Under the pieces are notes generated by a model, which saw nothing but the letters and a program-made list of their open reading frames with translations, made no database searches and was not told the DNA's origin. A stretch of DNA of 64,000 nucleotides from Flavobacteriales bacterium (GTDB taxonomy: Bacteria; Bacteroidota; Bacteroidia; Flavobacteriales_F; PHOS-HE28): contig JACJZG010000007.1 in NCBI GenBank assembly GCA_020635715.1, forward strand, positions 93,489 to 157,488, in the 5' to 3' direction. The first letter of the stretch is position 1; every line of letters begins with the position of its first letter. Made by a program: the position numbers and the translations under genes. Positions 1-10,143 of the stretch are shown here, piece after piece.

Positions 1-2
1 GA

Positions 3-1280
3 TGGGCCTTCGACATCGACAGCCTATCCGCGCTCGTCCACCTGCCGCCCGGTGCCGAGGTGAAGCAGACCACGTGTTACACCGGTGCCTACGGAAGCAC
101 CGAGCACGATTGCGGCGCGACCGTCCTCGATCCGCGCACCGTTCGCTTCACCGCACGGGCCATGGGCTATTACGAAGGGCTTACGGTGGCTGTCGGCTTC
201 CAGAAGGGTGTGGTGGCTGAACCGCCGCCACCGACCTTTTGGGAGGAGAACGCCGTTCCATTGACGGGTGGCGGCATCACGGGCCTGCTGCTGCTGTACT
301 ACTTCATCACCTGGTTCCGCTTCGGCCGCGACCCCGACCGGCCCACGGTGATCCCGCTCTTCGAGCCGCCGAACGGCATTTCACCCGCTTCGGCGGCCAT
401 GGTGATGAAGGGAGGTTTCGACAACGACCAGATCACCCCGGCCATGATCTCGCTCGCGGTGAAGGGCCACATCCGCATTGAGGAGAGGACGGATGCGGTC
501 CTGTTCGGCCTGGTGAAGTCAAGGACCTACACCATTGTGAAGACCATGAACGGTTCGGGTCTGCCGCGCGAGGAGCAGGAGCTGCTGAACCGCATGTTCG
601 TTGGTGGCAGGAAGACGTGCGTGATCGATGGGACTTACGATCCGAGCATGAAGCTCCTGGCGAGCGAATTCCGCGCGACCCTGCGCGGGCAATGGCACGA
701 CTTCCTGACCAAGGGGGACAATGGCCGGTTCTGGTGGCTCCCGATGCTCCTGGTGGCCGCCTGTTTGATCACCTTGATCGTACTGCACAACAAGTACCTG
801 GGTGGAGAGGATATCGTGTACATCGGCGCATTCATCGCGGTGAACGTGGTCCTGTTCATCCTGTACACATACTTGATCAAGCGGCCGAGCGAGGCGAAGC
901 AGGCGCTCCGCTCGAAGCTGCTCGGCTTCAAGATGTACCTGGGTGCGGCCGAGGAAAAGCAGTTGCAGCACTTCAACCCACCGACGATGACGCCCGAGGT
1001 CTTCGAGAAGTACCTGCCCTATGCCATCGCGTTCAAGGTGGAGAAGATCTGGGGCGAGCGATTCCAGGCCATGATCAGCAGCGCGCTGGTGGAACCCGAC
1101 TACAAGCCCGGTTGGTACAGCGGGAACATAGGCCACTTCGGGTCCTTCTCCAGCAGCATGTCGTCATCGCTGAGCAGCAGCGTGAGTTCAAGCAGCACCC
1201 CACCGAGCAGCAGCGGTGGCTCGGGCGGTGGTGGATCGTCGGGCGGCGGTGGCGGCGGAGGGGGCGGAGGCGGCTGGTAG
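3..1280 (+). CDS. DUF2207-family membrane protein, 5' part outside window
   Basis: The reading frame is open from the window edge, so the true start lies outside; about 425 residues are readable. There is a transmembrane segment encoded near bases 275-320 (LLLLYYFITWF) and two more near 725-890, with a soluble alpha/beta stretch between them. The last 45 residues are a Ser-rich stretch followed by a Gly-rich tail with a run of eleven Gly before the final Trp. A large extracytoplasmic part, central membrane segments and a Gly-rich C-terminus are the usual build of DUF2207 predicted membrane proteins. The role of the family is unknown. No partner gene is visible; the next gene is convergent. 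Confidence 0.75.
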   Translation, partial: WAFDIDSLSALVHLPPGAEVKQTTCYTGAYGSTEHDCGATVLDPRTVRFTARAMGYYEGLTVAVGFQKGVVAEPPPPTFWEENAVPLTGGGITGLLLLYYFITWFRFGRDPDRPTVIPLFEPPNGISPASAAMVMKGGFDNDQITPAMISLAVKGHIRIEERTDAVLFGLVKSRTYTIVKTMNGSGLPREEQELLNRMFVGGRKTCVIDGTYDPSMKLLASEFRATLRGQWHDFLTKGDNGRFWWLPMLLVAACLITLIVLHNKYLGGEDIVYIGAFIAVNVVLFILYTYLIKRPSEAKQALRSKLLGFKMYLGAAEEKQLQHFNPPTMTPEVFEKYLPYAIAFKVEKIWGERFQAMISSALVEPDYKPGWYSGNIGHFGSFSSSMSSSLSSSVSSSSTPPSSSGGSGGGGSSGGGGGGGGGGGW

Positions 1281-1404
1281 CAGTTGAGCATCCCTGAGCT
1301 CCAGGCAGCGCTTCCTTGAACGGAGTATTGCGACCTGTCGCTGATGCACCATGCAGCCCACACGCACATCATCGCCAGTAGATCCGTCATGAATACCTGC
1401 TTCG

Positions 1405-1800
1405 TCAGGCGAAAAGTCCGCGTGCCTTCGCCATCAACCAGGGTGCGAGGAAGGTGATCACCGGTACGAGGACCCAGATGCGGCCTTGCGATGGATCGTA
1501 GTCCAAGAGCAACTCGCTCCACGTCTTCTTGAAGAGGAAATGCCCGGCACCGAACTCGAAGCCAAGGGTCATGACCAACCAGAGCGAGCCGATGGTGATC
1601 GCCTTGCCTTCATCCGGCGGGCCCAGCCAACGGATGGTGGTCCACGTGGTCAGTAGAATGAGCGCGCAGAGCATCAAGGTGCTGATGGCGAGCCCCACAG
1701 TGAGGCCGGTACGTGGGATGATCCATTCCACACGGAGCGTTCCGTTCAGTATCGCCAGCACCATCAACAGGAACCAGATGACCACGGCTTTCCACCACAT
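1405..1800 (-). CDS. Small integral membrane protein, unknown function
   Basis: This 131-residue protein starts at the ATG giving MWWKAVVIWFLLMV. It has four hydrophobic segments (about residues 5-19, 33-52, 68-84 and 108-124) with short polar loops, so it is a small polytopic inner membrane protein. The open frame continues upstream of this Met, but the upstream translation is polar and overlaps the divergent oxidoreductase, so I take the internal ATG. I do not recognise a family. It is convergent with the DUF2207 gene and divergent from the oxidoreductase gene. Confidence 0.6.
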   Translation of the reverse strand: MWWKAVVIWFLLMVLAILNGTLRVEWIIPRTGLTVGLAISTLMLCALILLTTWTTIRWLGPPDEGKAITIGSLWLVMTLGFEFGAGHFLFKKTWSELLLDYDPSQGRIWVLVPVITFLAPWLMAKARGLFA

Positions 1801-1992
1801 GGATGGGTGTTTCCCGCAAGATGAGCAACGATGAAGGAACGGACCATGCGTTCCATCAATCGTCCAGCTGTGCTCGTCCAACGTTCGGTTGTTGCAGGGA
1901 TTGGTGGAACAATAGGACCGCGGCTTGCGGTTCTCATCGTTCTTACCCAACGTCAACGGATCAAGCGCTTCCGCTCCGGGACCTTTGCCACC

Positions 1993-2967
1993 ATGAAGAA
2001 CCAGTTGATGACCGCGGCGGTGTACAGTCGCTACGGAAGCCCTGAGGTGATCTCCATCGCACAGGTGGTCAAGCCCGAACCCAAGCCGAACGAGGTCCTC
2101 ATTCGCATCCACGCCACCACCGTTACCTCCGGCGATGTGCGCATGCGGAAGGCGGACCCTTTCCTCATTCGTTTCTTCTCCGGTCTCTTCACTCCCAAGG
2201 CGCCGATCCTCGGCCACGAGCTGGCCGGGGTAGTGGAGGCTGTGGGGGAGACGGTCACCAGGTTCAAGGTGGGTGATCGCGTCTTTGGAAGCACCGGCAT
2301 GCGCTCCGGAACACATGCCGAGTACATCTGCGTGGCTGAGGACGCCGCCATCGCTCATACTCCGGACAGCCTGGCGCACGGGGAGGCGGCCACACTGGCG
2401 GTCGGTGCGCTCACGGCCCTGCACTTCATCCATGCGGCGGCGCTCCAACGCGGTGAGCACATCCTCATCCACGGCGCTTCAGGCAGTATCGGAAGTGCTG
2501 CCGTGCAGCTGGCCACGGCCATGGGCGCTACGGTCACCGCTGTCTGCAGCACCGCCAATGTGGAGCTCATGCGCACGCTCGGTGCTGATCATGTGATCGA
2601 CCACACGAAGCAGGACTTCACAAAGAGCGATCACACGTATGATGTCATATTCAGCACCGTGGGTCGCACCAGCTATGCGGCGTCAAAGCACCGGCTTGTG
2701 GACAAAGGCCGCTACGTCACCAGCGCTGCCGCAGGATCGGACTATCGGCACATGCTCACCAGCAAATTGTTCGGTGGCCACAAGGTCATTGGCGGTGTGT
2801 CGAACGCGGGTGCGTCGGGCATCGCGCGGATCCGGGAGCTGGTGAACGCCGGCAGGCTGAAGGCCGTGATCGACCGCCATTTCACGCTGAAGAGCATCGC
2901 GGAAGCGCACCGCTACGTGGACCAGGGCCACAAGCGCGGCAACGTGGTGATCGATGTGGCTGCCTGA
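1993..2967 (+). CDS. NAD(P)-dependent MDR alcohol dehydrogenase / quinone oxidoreductase
   Basis: A 324-residue medium-chain dehydrogenase/reductase. The N-terminal GroES-like domain contains GHELAGVVEAVG at residues 74-85. The Rossmann domain contains the nucleotide-binding loop HGASGSIGSAAVQLA. The cluster of Cys ligands of the structural zinc of true alcohol dehydrogenases is absent, which fits the quinone-oxidoreductase-like branch that reduces enones or quinones with NADPH. Two starts are plausible: the ATG at 1993 (MKNQLMTAAVYS) and an in-frame ATG at 2008. The frame is open further upstream, but that part is not conserved-looking. The substrate cannot be told from sequence. Confidence 0.85.
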   Translation: MKNQLMTAAVYSRYGSPEVISIAQVVKPEPKPNEVLIRIHATTVTSGDVRMRKADPFLIRFFSGLFTPKAPILGHELAGVVEAVGETVTRFKVGDRVFGSTGMRSGTHAEYICVAEDAAIAHTPDSLAHGEAATLAVGALTALHFIHAAALQRGEHILIHGASGSIGSAAVQLATAMGATVTAVCSTANVELMRTLGADHVIDHTKQDFTKSDHTYDVIFSTVGRTSYAASKHRLVDKGRYVTSAAAGSDYRHMLTSKLFGGHKVIGGVSNAGASGIARIRELVNAGRLKAVIDRHFTLKSIAEAHRYVDQGHKRGNVVIDVAA

Positions 2968-3003
2968 ACTTCGCCCAAGCACTTGTGCGGGCATCCTGCC
3001 CGG

Positions 3004-3477
3004 TCATGCCGCGCGGGACGGCTTCGTCAAGCCCAGGATCAAGGCCAATGCCAGGGCCATGATCACCACCAGGCGGATCAGGCTCAGGAATTCCCAGGTA
3101 CCAGCACGCGCCTGCAGGTCGGGATCGATGGTATCGGCGTAGGGGGTACCGGTGATCGCCATCAACTCCGGTACGAAGTAGGTGAAGGTCGCGATCATCA
3201 CCACCACGTATCCGACCAGGTTGAAGAGCACATGACCGCGGCGTGGTCCCTTCCAGCTTGACCAGAGCGTGATGAGGATGAGCACCAACGTGACGGGATG
3301 GATCGCCTCCCAGAACGCGGCCGGGTTAATGCCGTATGGACCTTGGTACATGGCGAGTGATGCCGGCGGACCAGCGCTCCAACGGGGGATCACGGCTGCA
3401 TGTTCGTATACCGCACCTCCGACCACAATGGCAAAGGCGAGCGCTGCGAGTGCATGGATGATGTCTTTGATGTTCAT
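3004..3477 (-). CDS. Four-helix membrane protein, DUF1772-like
   Basis: This 157-residue protein has four predicted membrane helices (about residues 7-25, 60-75, 83-105 and 133-150). The segment YEHAAVIPRW just after helix 1 resembles the signature of the DUF1772/anthrone-oxygenase-like membrane family, but I cannot confirm the assignment by eye. The gene lies 69 bases downstream of the Crp-type regulator on the same strand, so the regulator may control or be cotranscribed with it. Confidence 0.6.
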   Translation of the reverse strand: MNIKDIIHALAALAFAIVVGGAVYEHAAVIPRWSAGPPASLAMYQGPYGINPAAFWEAIHPVTLVLILITLWSSWKGPRRGHVLFNLVGYVVVMIATFTYFVPELMAITGTPYADTIDPDLQARAGTWEFLSLIRLVVIMALALALILGLTKPSRAA

Positions 3478-3546
3478 GGTCTGGGGATCAGGTGGGACGA
3501 TGAGTAAAGGGAAGTACGATCGGTCACCTTCCGGAAGGAAGGAGGA

Positions 3547-4134
3547 TCAACGTGCCGCCTCCTTCGCCAGGATCCGCTTTCGGATGCGGCTCAAGGATTC
3601 GGGCGTGACACCGAGGTAGCTGGCCAGCAGGTATTGGGGCACGCGCTGCAGCAGTTCCGGACGTTGCTCCAGGAGGTCCAGGTAGCGTTGTTCCGGGGAC
3701 TTGGTAATGAAGCTCGCGAACTTCTCCTGGTGCGCGCCGAAGTCGCTCTCCACCGCCACCCGGCAGCTGCTCTCCAGGTTGGGGTACTTCCCGAACAATT
3801 CCCGCTCGGCCGCATAGCTCCACACCACGAGCGTACAGTCCTCCACACAGGCCAGATAGTGGTTGGCCGGCACTTGGTTGATGAAGCTGTACAGGGAAGC
3901 CACCGCCTGTCCTTCGGTGTAGAACTCGGTCGTGCGCAGGTCGCCGTCCACATCGTAGTACATGTGTACGCAACCATCGATGCAGAACCACGCCTCGGTG
4001 GCCACATCGCCGGCCTTCAGCAGTACGGTGCCTTTCGGGAAATGACGGATCGGCACCAATCGGTCCATGTCCCGCGCCTCCTCTGGCGAGAGTAGTGCCG
4101 ACATGCCTGGAAGTTGGGAGGGCTTCAGGTCCAT
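3547..4134 (-). CDS. Crp/Fnr-family transcriptional regulator
   Basis: A 195-residue protein starting MDLKPSQLPGMSALLSPEE. It has an N-terminal cyclic-nucleotide-binding-like beta barrel (FPKGTVLLKAGDVATEAWF and the following strands) and a C-terminal winged helix with the recognition helix YLLASYLGVTPESLSRIRK. This is the short Bacteroidota form of Crp-type regulators, usually not cAMP-responsive. Upstream in-frame Met codons exist (for example near 4194), but this start gives the normal family length. It precedes the four-helix membrane gene on the same strand. Confidence 0.85.
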   Translation of the reverse strand: MDLKPSQLPGMSALLSPEEARDMDRLVPIRHFPKGTVLLKAGDVATEAWFCIDGCVHMYYDVDGDLRTTEFYTEGQAVASLYSFINQVPANHYLACVEDCTLVVWSYAAERELFGKYPNLESSCRVAVESDFGAHQEKFASFITKSPEQRYLDLLEQRPELLQRVPQYLLASYLGVTPESLSRIRKRILAKEAAR

Positions 4135-4333
4135 GGCGAGGTGGTGAAGGAACAAGGTACGGAACCCGGGTTGGACGATTGCTCTATCGAACATGCTTGC
4201 CGCATGGGAGGTCGATAGGAGGGGAGCCCTGTTCCTCCTCTCGAACATGGCACGGTAGCGTCGTCCAGGCGCTGCGTAGAGCATGACCTTCTGCAAGAGC
4301 GACGGACGACCTGACCTAGGATCACGCAAACCG

Positions 4334-4987
4334 CTACTCGCCATTGATCCGAACGCGGATCACCTGTTCCGAGGTGATGGCGAAAGCACGTTCACCTGGA
4401 CCCGGGCGTATGAGGTGCGTTCCGGTGAATCCCCCGAAAGCGGGCAGGACAGCACCCCTTGCACCGAACCAGAAGCAGGGCAGGCTTATTGCCTGGCGTC
4501 CCTTCCCGCTCAGGCGCACGGCTGGATGTACATGACCCGCCATACCGTAGAGGTCGGTAGTGGATGTGGGATGATGCGTGAAGAGGAAGGGTCCTTCATT
4601 GCGGAATGCCATGGTCGCGATCCCTGCGCGCTGATACAGGTCCGGGTGAAGCACATCATGGTTGCCCGTGACCAGGCTGAAACCGACATCCCCGTGGTTC
4701 GAACGGAAGGCGATGAAGTCCTCCCACACCTTGTTGTAACTGCTATGGAAGAGATCGCCGAGCATCAGGATCTCATGGGGACGTGTTCGCTTGATGAGGG
4801 CATCCAGTCGGTCCAGGTTCCGTTGCTCCAGCCCGGCAGGCGCTGCGATACCCGCGCTCCTGAAATGCGCCGCCTTGCCCAGATGAAGGTCGGAGAGGAT
4901 GAGCATGCGCCGCCTTGACCAATACACCGCCCGTTCGACGAGCAGCTGCAAGCGTTCGCCGCGGACCTGTACCAGGCACGTGTTCAT
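4334..4987 (-). CDS. pdeM: Ligase-associated DNA damage response endonuclease PdeM
   Basis: A 217-residue calcineurin-like metallophosphoesterase. Metal-binding motifs are in order: DLHLG (D33, H35), GDLFHS (about 77-82), GNHD (108-111), HHP, and GHVHP near residue 151. PdeM is the phosphoesterase that accompanies the ligase, helicase and exonuclease in this conserved bacterial repair cluster. The start codon overlaps the helicase stop codon (ATGA), which implies translational coupling. This is the last gene of the operon. Confidence 0.92.
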   Translation of the reverse strand: MNTCLVQVRGERLQLLVERAVYWSRRRMLILSDLHLGKAAHFRSAGIAAPAGLEQRNLDRLDALIKRTRPHEILMLGDLFHSSYNKVWEDFIAFRSNHGDVGFSLVTGNHDVLHPDLYQRAGIATMAFRNEGPFLFTHHPTSTTDLYGMAGHVHPAVRLSGKGRQAISLPCFWFGARGAVLPAFGGFTGTHLIRPGPGERAFAITSEQVIRVRINGE

Positions 4988-7440
4988 GCGAGTTGAGCGC
5001 TCATACGTTGGATCCGCTCCTCCAACTTCTCGGAGCTGAGCTTCTCGCGCAGCCGGTCAACCAGGATGGGGAAGCAGAACGGCGTGACGGTGGCGCAGTC
5101 CATGATCACCGGACGCTGCTGATGGATCCGCTGCAGCGCCGTTCGAAGGCGCGCCTCCTCCACCTGGAAGGTCATCACCTCTTCATGCGCCTGCATCAAC
5201 AGCAGGTTGCCCGGATCCATTTCCCTGAACACCTCGAAGAAGAGCTGCGCGCTCGATTGCAGATGGCGCACGGGATGGGCCTTGCTCTTGAACCCCTTGA
5301 ACACGAGGCCCGCGACCTGGGCGATCTCGCGAAAGCGGCGCCGTGCCATCTCCGTGGCATTGAGGCTCGCTTCGATGTCGGCGCGCAGATAGGCCGTGCT
5401 GAAGAGGTCGCTGTCGAAGGCCGCTCAATGGGGATCGCGCGACCGCTCAGAAGCTCGAAACCGTAGTCGTTCATGGCGATGCTGAAGCGCCATCGGCGTG
5501 AGCAGTCCGATGCGATAGGCGAGCAAGGCGGTTATGCCCTCGTGCACGGCACGACCTTCGAACGGATAGAGGAACACGTGGTAGCCTTCGCGGGTCCGCA
5601 GCTTCTCCACGAGCAACTCGTCACTCCGGGGAATATGCGAACGCTCGCGTTGCTTCTCCAGCAAGGGGGCGAGCGCGCGCAGTTCAGGTTCGCGCCGATC
5701 GTCTTCCGCGGCTTGTTGCACCACCTCCCGAAGCACGGCGCTCATCTGCGAACTCAGCGGCATCCGACCGCCCATCCAGCTGGGCACGCGGCCCTTCGTC
5801 ACCTCGCTCTTGCGCACCAGCGCCTCCATGTTGTGCACCGACAAGAACTCCAGGTTGCGCCCCGCGAACCAGAACACGTCGCCACGCTTCAAACGACTGA
5901 TGAAGGACTCCTCCAGCGAGCCGATGTAGCCGCCACTGATGTACTTGACCCGGATGGCGGTATCGCTGGTGATGGTACCGATGGAGAGGCGGTGACGCAG
6001 GGCGATCCTGCGGTCGTTCACCACATACCTGCCATCCTCCACCTCCACTTTGCGGAATTCATCATAGGCCAGCAAGGAAGGCCCCCCGGTGGTGATGAAG
6101 CCCAGCACCCAGTTCCATTCATCCGGCGTGATGGACCGGAAGCTGAAGGTGCCGCGCACTTCCTTCAACACTTCCTCCTGCCGGAATCCATCGCCTACGG
6201 CCAGCGTCACGAGGTACTGGCACAACACGTCGAACGAACGCGTGTATGGTATGCGCTGCTCCACTCTTCGAGCGGCGACAGCGTGGCGCAAGGCCACTCC
6301 TTCCAGCAGTTCCATGGCATGCGTCGGCACGAAATGGATGCGGCTCACGGCGCGGGGCTGGTGACCGCTGCGACCGGCTCGCTGGATGAAGCGCGCCACG
6401 TTCTTCGGCCCGCCCACTTGCACAACGTTCGAGACCGGGCGGAAATCGACGCCGAGGTCGAGGCTGCTGGTGCAGATCACCGCGCGCAGGCGATGCTCAT
6501 GCAGCGCGGTCTCGGTCCAGTCGCGCAGCTCGCGGCTCAGCGAACCATGGTGCAGCGCGATGAGACCGCTTAGTTCCGGATCCACATCGAGCATGCGCTG
6601 GTACCAGCGTTCGGCGAAGGACCTGGTGTTGGTGAAGATCAGGGTGCTCTCGCCCTGGTGCAGCAAGGGCATCACCTGTTCCACGGCGCGTACCCCGGCA
6701 TGACCGGCCCAGGGGAAGGTGCGGATATCCGGTGGCAGCACCGTGCGCACCTCGATGCGCTTCCGTACATCGCCACGGATGATCATGCGGTGGTCCGACC
6801 CTGCCTCTTCGCCCAGCAGCACGTCCAGCGCCTCCTCCAGGTTGCCGATGGTCGCACTGATGCCCCAGGTGCGCATGCCCGGCGCCAGCGAACGCATGCG
6901 CGACAGGGCCAGTTCCATCTGCACGGCGCGCTTGCTCCCGAGCAGCTCATGCCACTCATCCACCACCACGCAGCGCAGGCGCTCGAACAAGGCCGCACCA
7001 CCCTTCTGCGAGAGCAGGACGTGCAGGCTCTCCGGCGTGGTAATGAGGATCTCGGGCATCGCCTTCTTCTGCTTCGTGCGCTCGTTCGCGCTGGTATCGC
7101 CGGTGCGCACGCCTACCGTCCAGTCGAGCCCGAGGCCAGCGATGGCCTGCCAGGCACTGAGCTCGATCTCCTTGGTGAGCGCGCGGATGGGGGCGATCCA
7201 GATCGCGCGCAGCCCGCGCTTCGCCTTCGTGCCATCGCCCTCCCGAAGCGCTTCAAGCAGGATCGGGACGAGCAACGCATAGGTCTTGCCCATGCCCGTG
7301 GGCGCGGTGAGCAGACCCTGCGCGCCTTGCAGATAGGCCTTCCAGGCGTCGCGCTGGAAGATCTGCGGCTTCCAACCCTGCGTGGCGAACCAGCGCGTGG
7401 CCGTTGTGAGCAGCGTGCGGTCAGCGGGCGCCTTGGCCAT
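4984..7440 (-). CDS. Ligase-associated Lhr-type DEXH helicase; frame broken near 3' end
   Basis: A superfamily 2 DNA helicase of the Lhr-like type found with ATP-dependent ligases. Visible motifs: APTGMGKT (Walker A, residues 46-53), VVDEWHEL (DEXH box), SATIGN, and QRAGRSGH (motif VI). Translation in the main frame stops at a TGA at 5425, yet the C-terminal part (FREIAQVAGLVFKG onward) continues in the same frame to 4984. Between about 5424 and 5488 the family sequence (AMNDYGFELLSG) is in another frame: one extra base near 5488 and one missing base near 5424 compensate each other. Repaired, the protein has about 818 residues, normal for the family. The break is either a sequencing error pair or a real truncation. 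The start chosen overlaps the ligase gene by 20 bases; an ATG six bases upstream is also possible. Confidence 0.85.
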
Positions 7441-9022
7441 GGGCATGGAGTAATTCCTGGAGGTCCTCCAAGGTGTTGGCGTCGCGGATATCCTTGTCGG
7501 TGCGCCAACGGAGTATGCGCGGGAAACGCAGGGCCACGCCGCTCTTATGCCGCGGACTGCGACCGATGCCCTCGAAGCCGATCTCGAACACATGCATCGG
7601 GGTGACGCTGCGCACGGGCCCGAACTTCTCCTTGGTATGCTGCTTCACGTAGGCATCCACCTTCCGCATCTCCTCATCGGTAAGGCCGCTGTAGGCCTTC
7701 GCGAAAGGCACCAGCTCCTCGCCCTTCCACACGGCGAACGTGAAGTCGGTGAAGAGGTCGGCGCGACGGCCATGCCCGCGCTGGGCGTAGAGCAATACGC
7801 CATCGATGCTGAGCGGATCCACCTTCCACTTCCACCAATCGCCACGCTTGCGTCCGACACGATACACGGACTCGCGACGCTTGAGCATGATGCCCTCGCT
7901 GTGCATTTCCCGCGAGCGCTCGCGTTCTTCAGCCAGATCCTCCCAGGTCGCGAAGCGCACCTCTGGAGAAAGGCGCAGCCTATTCTGCTTGGCCTGTTCC
8001 ACGATCGCTTCCAATGCCTTTCGACGCTCTTGCATCGGCCGCTCCCGTTGATCTGCGCCATCCTGCTCCAAGAGATCGTAGGCCACGAAGACCACCGGCG
8101 CTTCCTTGAGCGCGCGCGCCGAAACGCTGGTGCGCCCGATGCGGGTCTGCAAGACCTGGAAGGGTAACGGGTGGTCATCACGCCATGGAAGCAGCTCGCC
8201 ATCGAGCACGGTGCCGTCAGGAAGGGCGTCGCGCAGCACGTGCAGCTCGGGATACTTGTCCGTGACGAGTTCCTCGCCGCGCGTCCAGAGGTAGAGTTCG
8301 CCACCGCGAACGATCAACTGCCCACGGATGCCGTCCCATTTGTGCTCGGCCATCCAGTCGGCCGGATCCCCGAGGTCCGCAGGAGGCATGTCGAGCGCAT
8401 GCGCCAGGCAGAACGGATAGGGTCGTGATGCGGCAGCGGCGCTTTCCTCCACATGTACGAGGTCGTGGAAAGGGATGGTCGCCGGGTCCCAATCGCCCAT
8501 GAGCTGGTGGGCCAGCTGGTCCTCGGGCACGCCGGTATGCCGGCTCAGCGCGCGCACCATCAGTTTCTGGGAAACGCCGATGCGGAAGCCCCCGGTGATG
8601 AGCTTGTTGAAGATGAAGCGCCCCGTGCGGTCCAGCTCACGCCATTTCCCGGTGACACGCGCACGCCGTTCCTCCTCGCTCAGGCCCTTCAAGGCTTTCA
8701 CCAGCTCGATGTGTTCGGTGAGCGTGCCGCTGTTCCCCTGCTTGTTACCTGGGACGATCAACGAGATCGCCTCGCTCAGATCACCGACGATGTGGTAACT
8801 CTCCTCGAAGAGCCAGTCCGGCACGCCTGCTTCCTGCGCCGCCCAGGTACGTAGCTCGTTGGTGCGCAGCGAACGCCGGGGCCTGCGGTGGCTCAGCAGC
8901 GCGATGGTCCACACCTTGTCGCTTTCGGGCGCCACGGCGAAATAGTCGGTGAGCGCCTGCACCTTCTCGTTGGTGCTGTTGGTCGCGTCCATCCGCGTGA
9001 TCAGGTCGGCGAACTGCTGCAT
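7421..9022 (-). CDS. ATP-dependent DNA ligase
   Basis: A 533-residue ATP-dependent DNA ligase of the LigB-like type. The N-terminal helical DNA-binding domain (about residues 1-200) is followed by the nucleotidyltransferase domain with the AMP-accepting lysine in EHKWDGIRG (K228), DGELLPW, and EGIMLKRR, then an OB-fold domain (WWKWK onward). This ligase seals nicks using ATP and is distinct from the essential NAD-dependent LigA. Its start codon overlaps the exonuclease stop (TGATG), and its 3' end overlaps the helicase start, so the three genes are tightly coupled. Confidence 0.93.
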   Translation of the reverse strand: MQQFADLITRMDATNSTNEKVQALTDYFAVAPESDKVWTIALLSHRRPRRSLRTNELRTWAAQEAGVPDWLFEESYHIVGDLSEAISLIVPGNKQGNSGTLTEHIELVKALKGLSEEERRARVTGKWRELDRTGRFIFNKLITGGFRIGVSQKLMVRALSRHTGVPEDQLAHQLMGDWDPATIPFHDLVHVEESAAAASRPYPFCLAHALDMPPADLGDPADWMAEHKWDGIRGQLIVRGGELYLWTRGEELVTDKYPELHVLRDALPDGTVLDGELLPWRDDHPLPFQVLQTRIGRTSVSARALKEAPVVFVAYDLLEQDGADQRERPMQERRKALEAIVEQAKQNRLRLSPEVRFATWEDLAEERERSREMHSEGIMLKRRESVYRVGRKRGDWWKWKVDPLSIDGVLLYAQRGHGRRADLFTDFTFAVWKGEELVPFAKAYSGLTDEEMRKVDAYVKQHTKEKFGPVRSVTPMHVFEIGFEGIGRSPRHKSGVALRFPRILRWRTDKDIRDANTLEDLQELLHAHGQGAR

Positions 9023-10041
9023 CAGGCGGTGCTTTCCTCATCCGTAGCGGCCAGTACCTCCTCACCCTTGAAGGCCGTCTTCTCCGTGTGCGACGCGATG
9101 CCCTGCTCATTCAACCACCGGCTGAATAGGTCGGTGTACCCATGTGTAGTGATCACGCGCTCGGCGCCCGAGGCGCGCACCGCGGCGTTCAGCCCGGGCC
9201 AGTCGGCATGGTCGCTCAGGGCGAAGCCGCGGTCCACGGCGCTGCGCCTGCGCCATCCGCGCACCTGCATCCAGCCGCTGGCGATGCCCGAGCTGTAGGG
9301 CCGAAGCTTGTTGGCCCACGGCGTGTCCACCGCGCTGCCCGGCGCGATCACGAGCGCGCCTTTGATCAAGGCGGGGTCCGTCTCCCGTGTCAAAGGGATG
9401 GTCTCGGGCAGTTCGATCCCTGCCTCCCGGATCGCGGCATTGCAGCCTTCCACGGCACCGTGGGTGAGGATGGGGCCGATGCTGGTGTCCACGTTGGCCA
9501 TGATGCGCTGGGCCTTGCCCAGGGAATAAGCGGAGAGGACCGTGCATATGCCTTCGCTCGCATTGGCCCGCCACCATGCGTTGATCTCCTCGAAGATGAC
9601 CGCCTGCGGCTGCCAGATATACACCGGCACCCCGAAGGTGCATTCGGTGATGAAGGTGTTGCACCGCACCGCTTCGAAGGGTGGTGTGAGGCCATCGTTC
9701 TCCACTTTGTAGTCCCCGCTCGCCACCCACACCTCGCCGCGATGCTCCACGCGCACCTGGGCCGAGCCGATGACATGCCCCGCCGGGTGCAGGCTGAAGG
9801 TGACGCCGTTGATCACGCGCCGCTCGCCGTACGGAATGCCTTCCACCGCGATGCCGGAACCCAATCGGTGACGAAGCAGCGGCGCGCTGTGCTCGTGACA
9901 GAGGTAGCTGCCCATGCCCGGCCGCGCGTGATCGCTGTGCGCGTGCGTGATGATGGCGCGCTGCACAGGACGCCAGGGGTCGATGTACACATCGGCCGCC
10001 GCGCAATGCATGCCTCGGTCGGTGAAGGTGATCAATGGCAT
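9022..10041 (-). CDS. Ligase-associated DNA damage response exonuclease (MBL fold)
   Basis: A 339-residue metallo-beta-lactamase/beta-CASP-type nuclease. The Zn-binding motif is THAHSDHA (H33, H35, D37, H38), with further ligand histidines at LHPAGHVIGSAQ and in SDHADWPGL. It is the first gene of the repair operon, upstream of the ligase. The start MPLITFTDRG matches how the family usually begins; a Met two codons upstream is the alternative. The nuclease probably trims DNA ends before ligation; this role is inferred from family and context. Confidence 0.9.
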   Translation of the reverse strand: MPLITFTDRGMHCAAADVYIDPWRPVQRAIITHAHSDHARPGMGSYLCHEHSAPLLRHRLGSGIAVEGIPYGERRVINGVTFSLHPAGHVIGSAQVRVEHRGEVWVASGDYKVENDGLTPPFEAVRCNTFITECTFGVPVYIWQPQAVIFEEINAWWRANASEGICTVLSAYSLGKAQRIMANVDTSIGPILTHGAVEGCNAAIREAGIELPETIPLTRETDPALIKGALVIAPGSAVDTPWANKLRPYSSGIASGWMQVRGWRRRSAVDRGFALSDHADWPGLNAAVRASGAERVITTHGYTDLFSRWLNEQGIASHTEKTAFKGEEVLAATDEESTA

Positions 10042-10143
10042 GTCCATGCAACAACTCAGGGAGAACGAAGTTCGTGCCGCTTGCACTGAGCACCCCAGTC
10101 GACCTCCGGAACGGCGTCGTGGGGTGGGGCTTCCACGATCGAG

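Noticed and set aside
1155..1277. Gly/Ser-coding repeat as a mobile or tandem repeat element
   Set aside because: It is the low-complexity tail normal for DUF2207 proteins.
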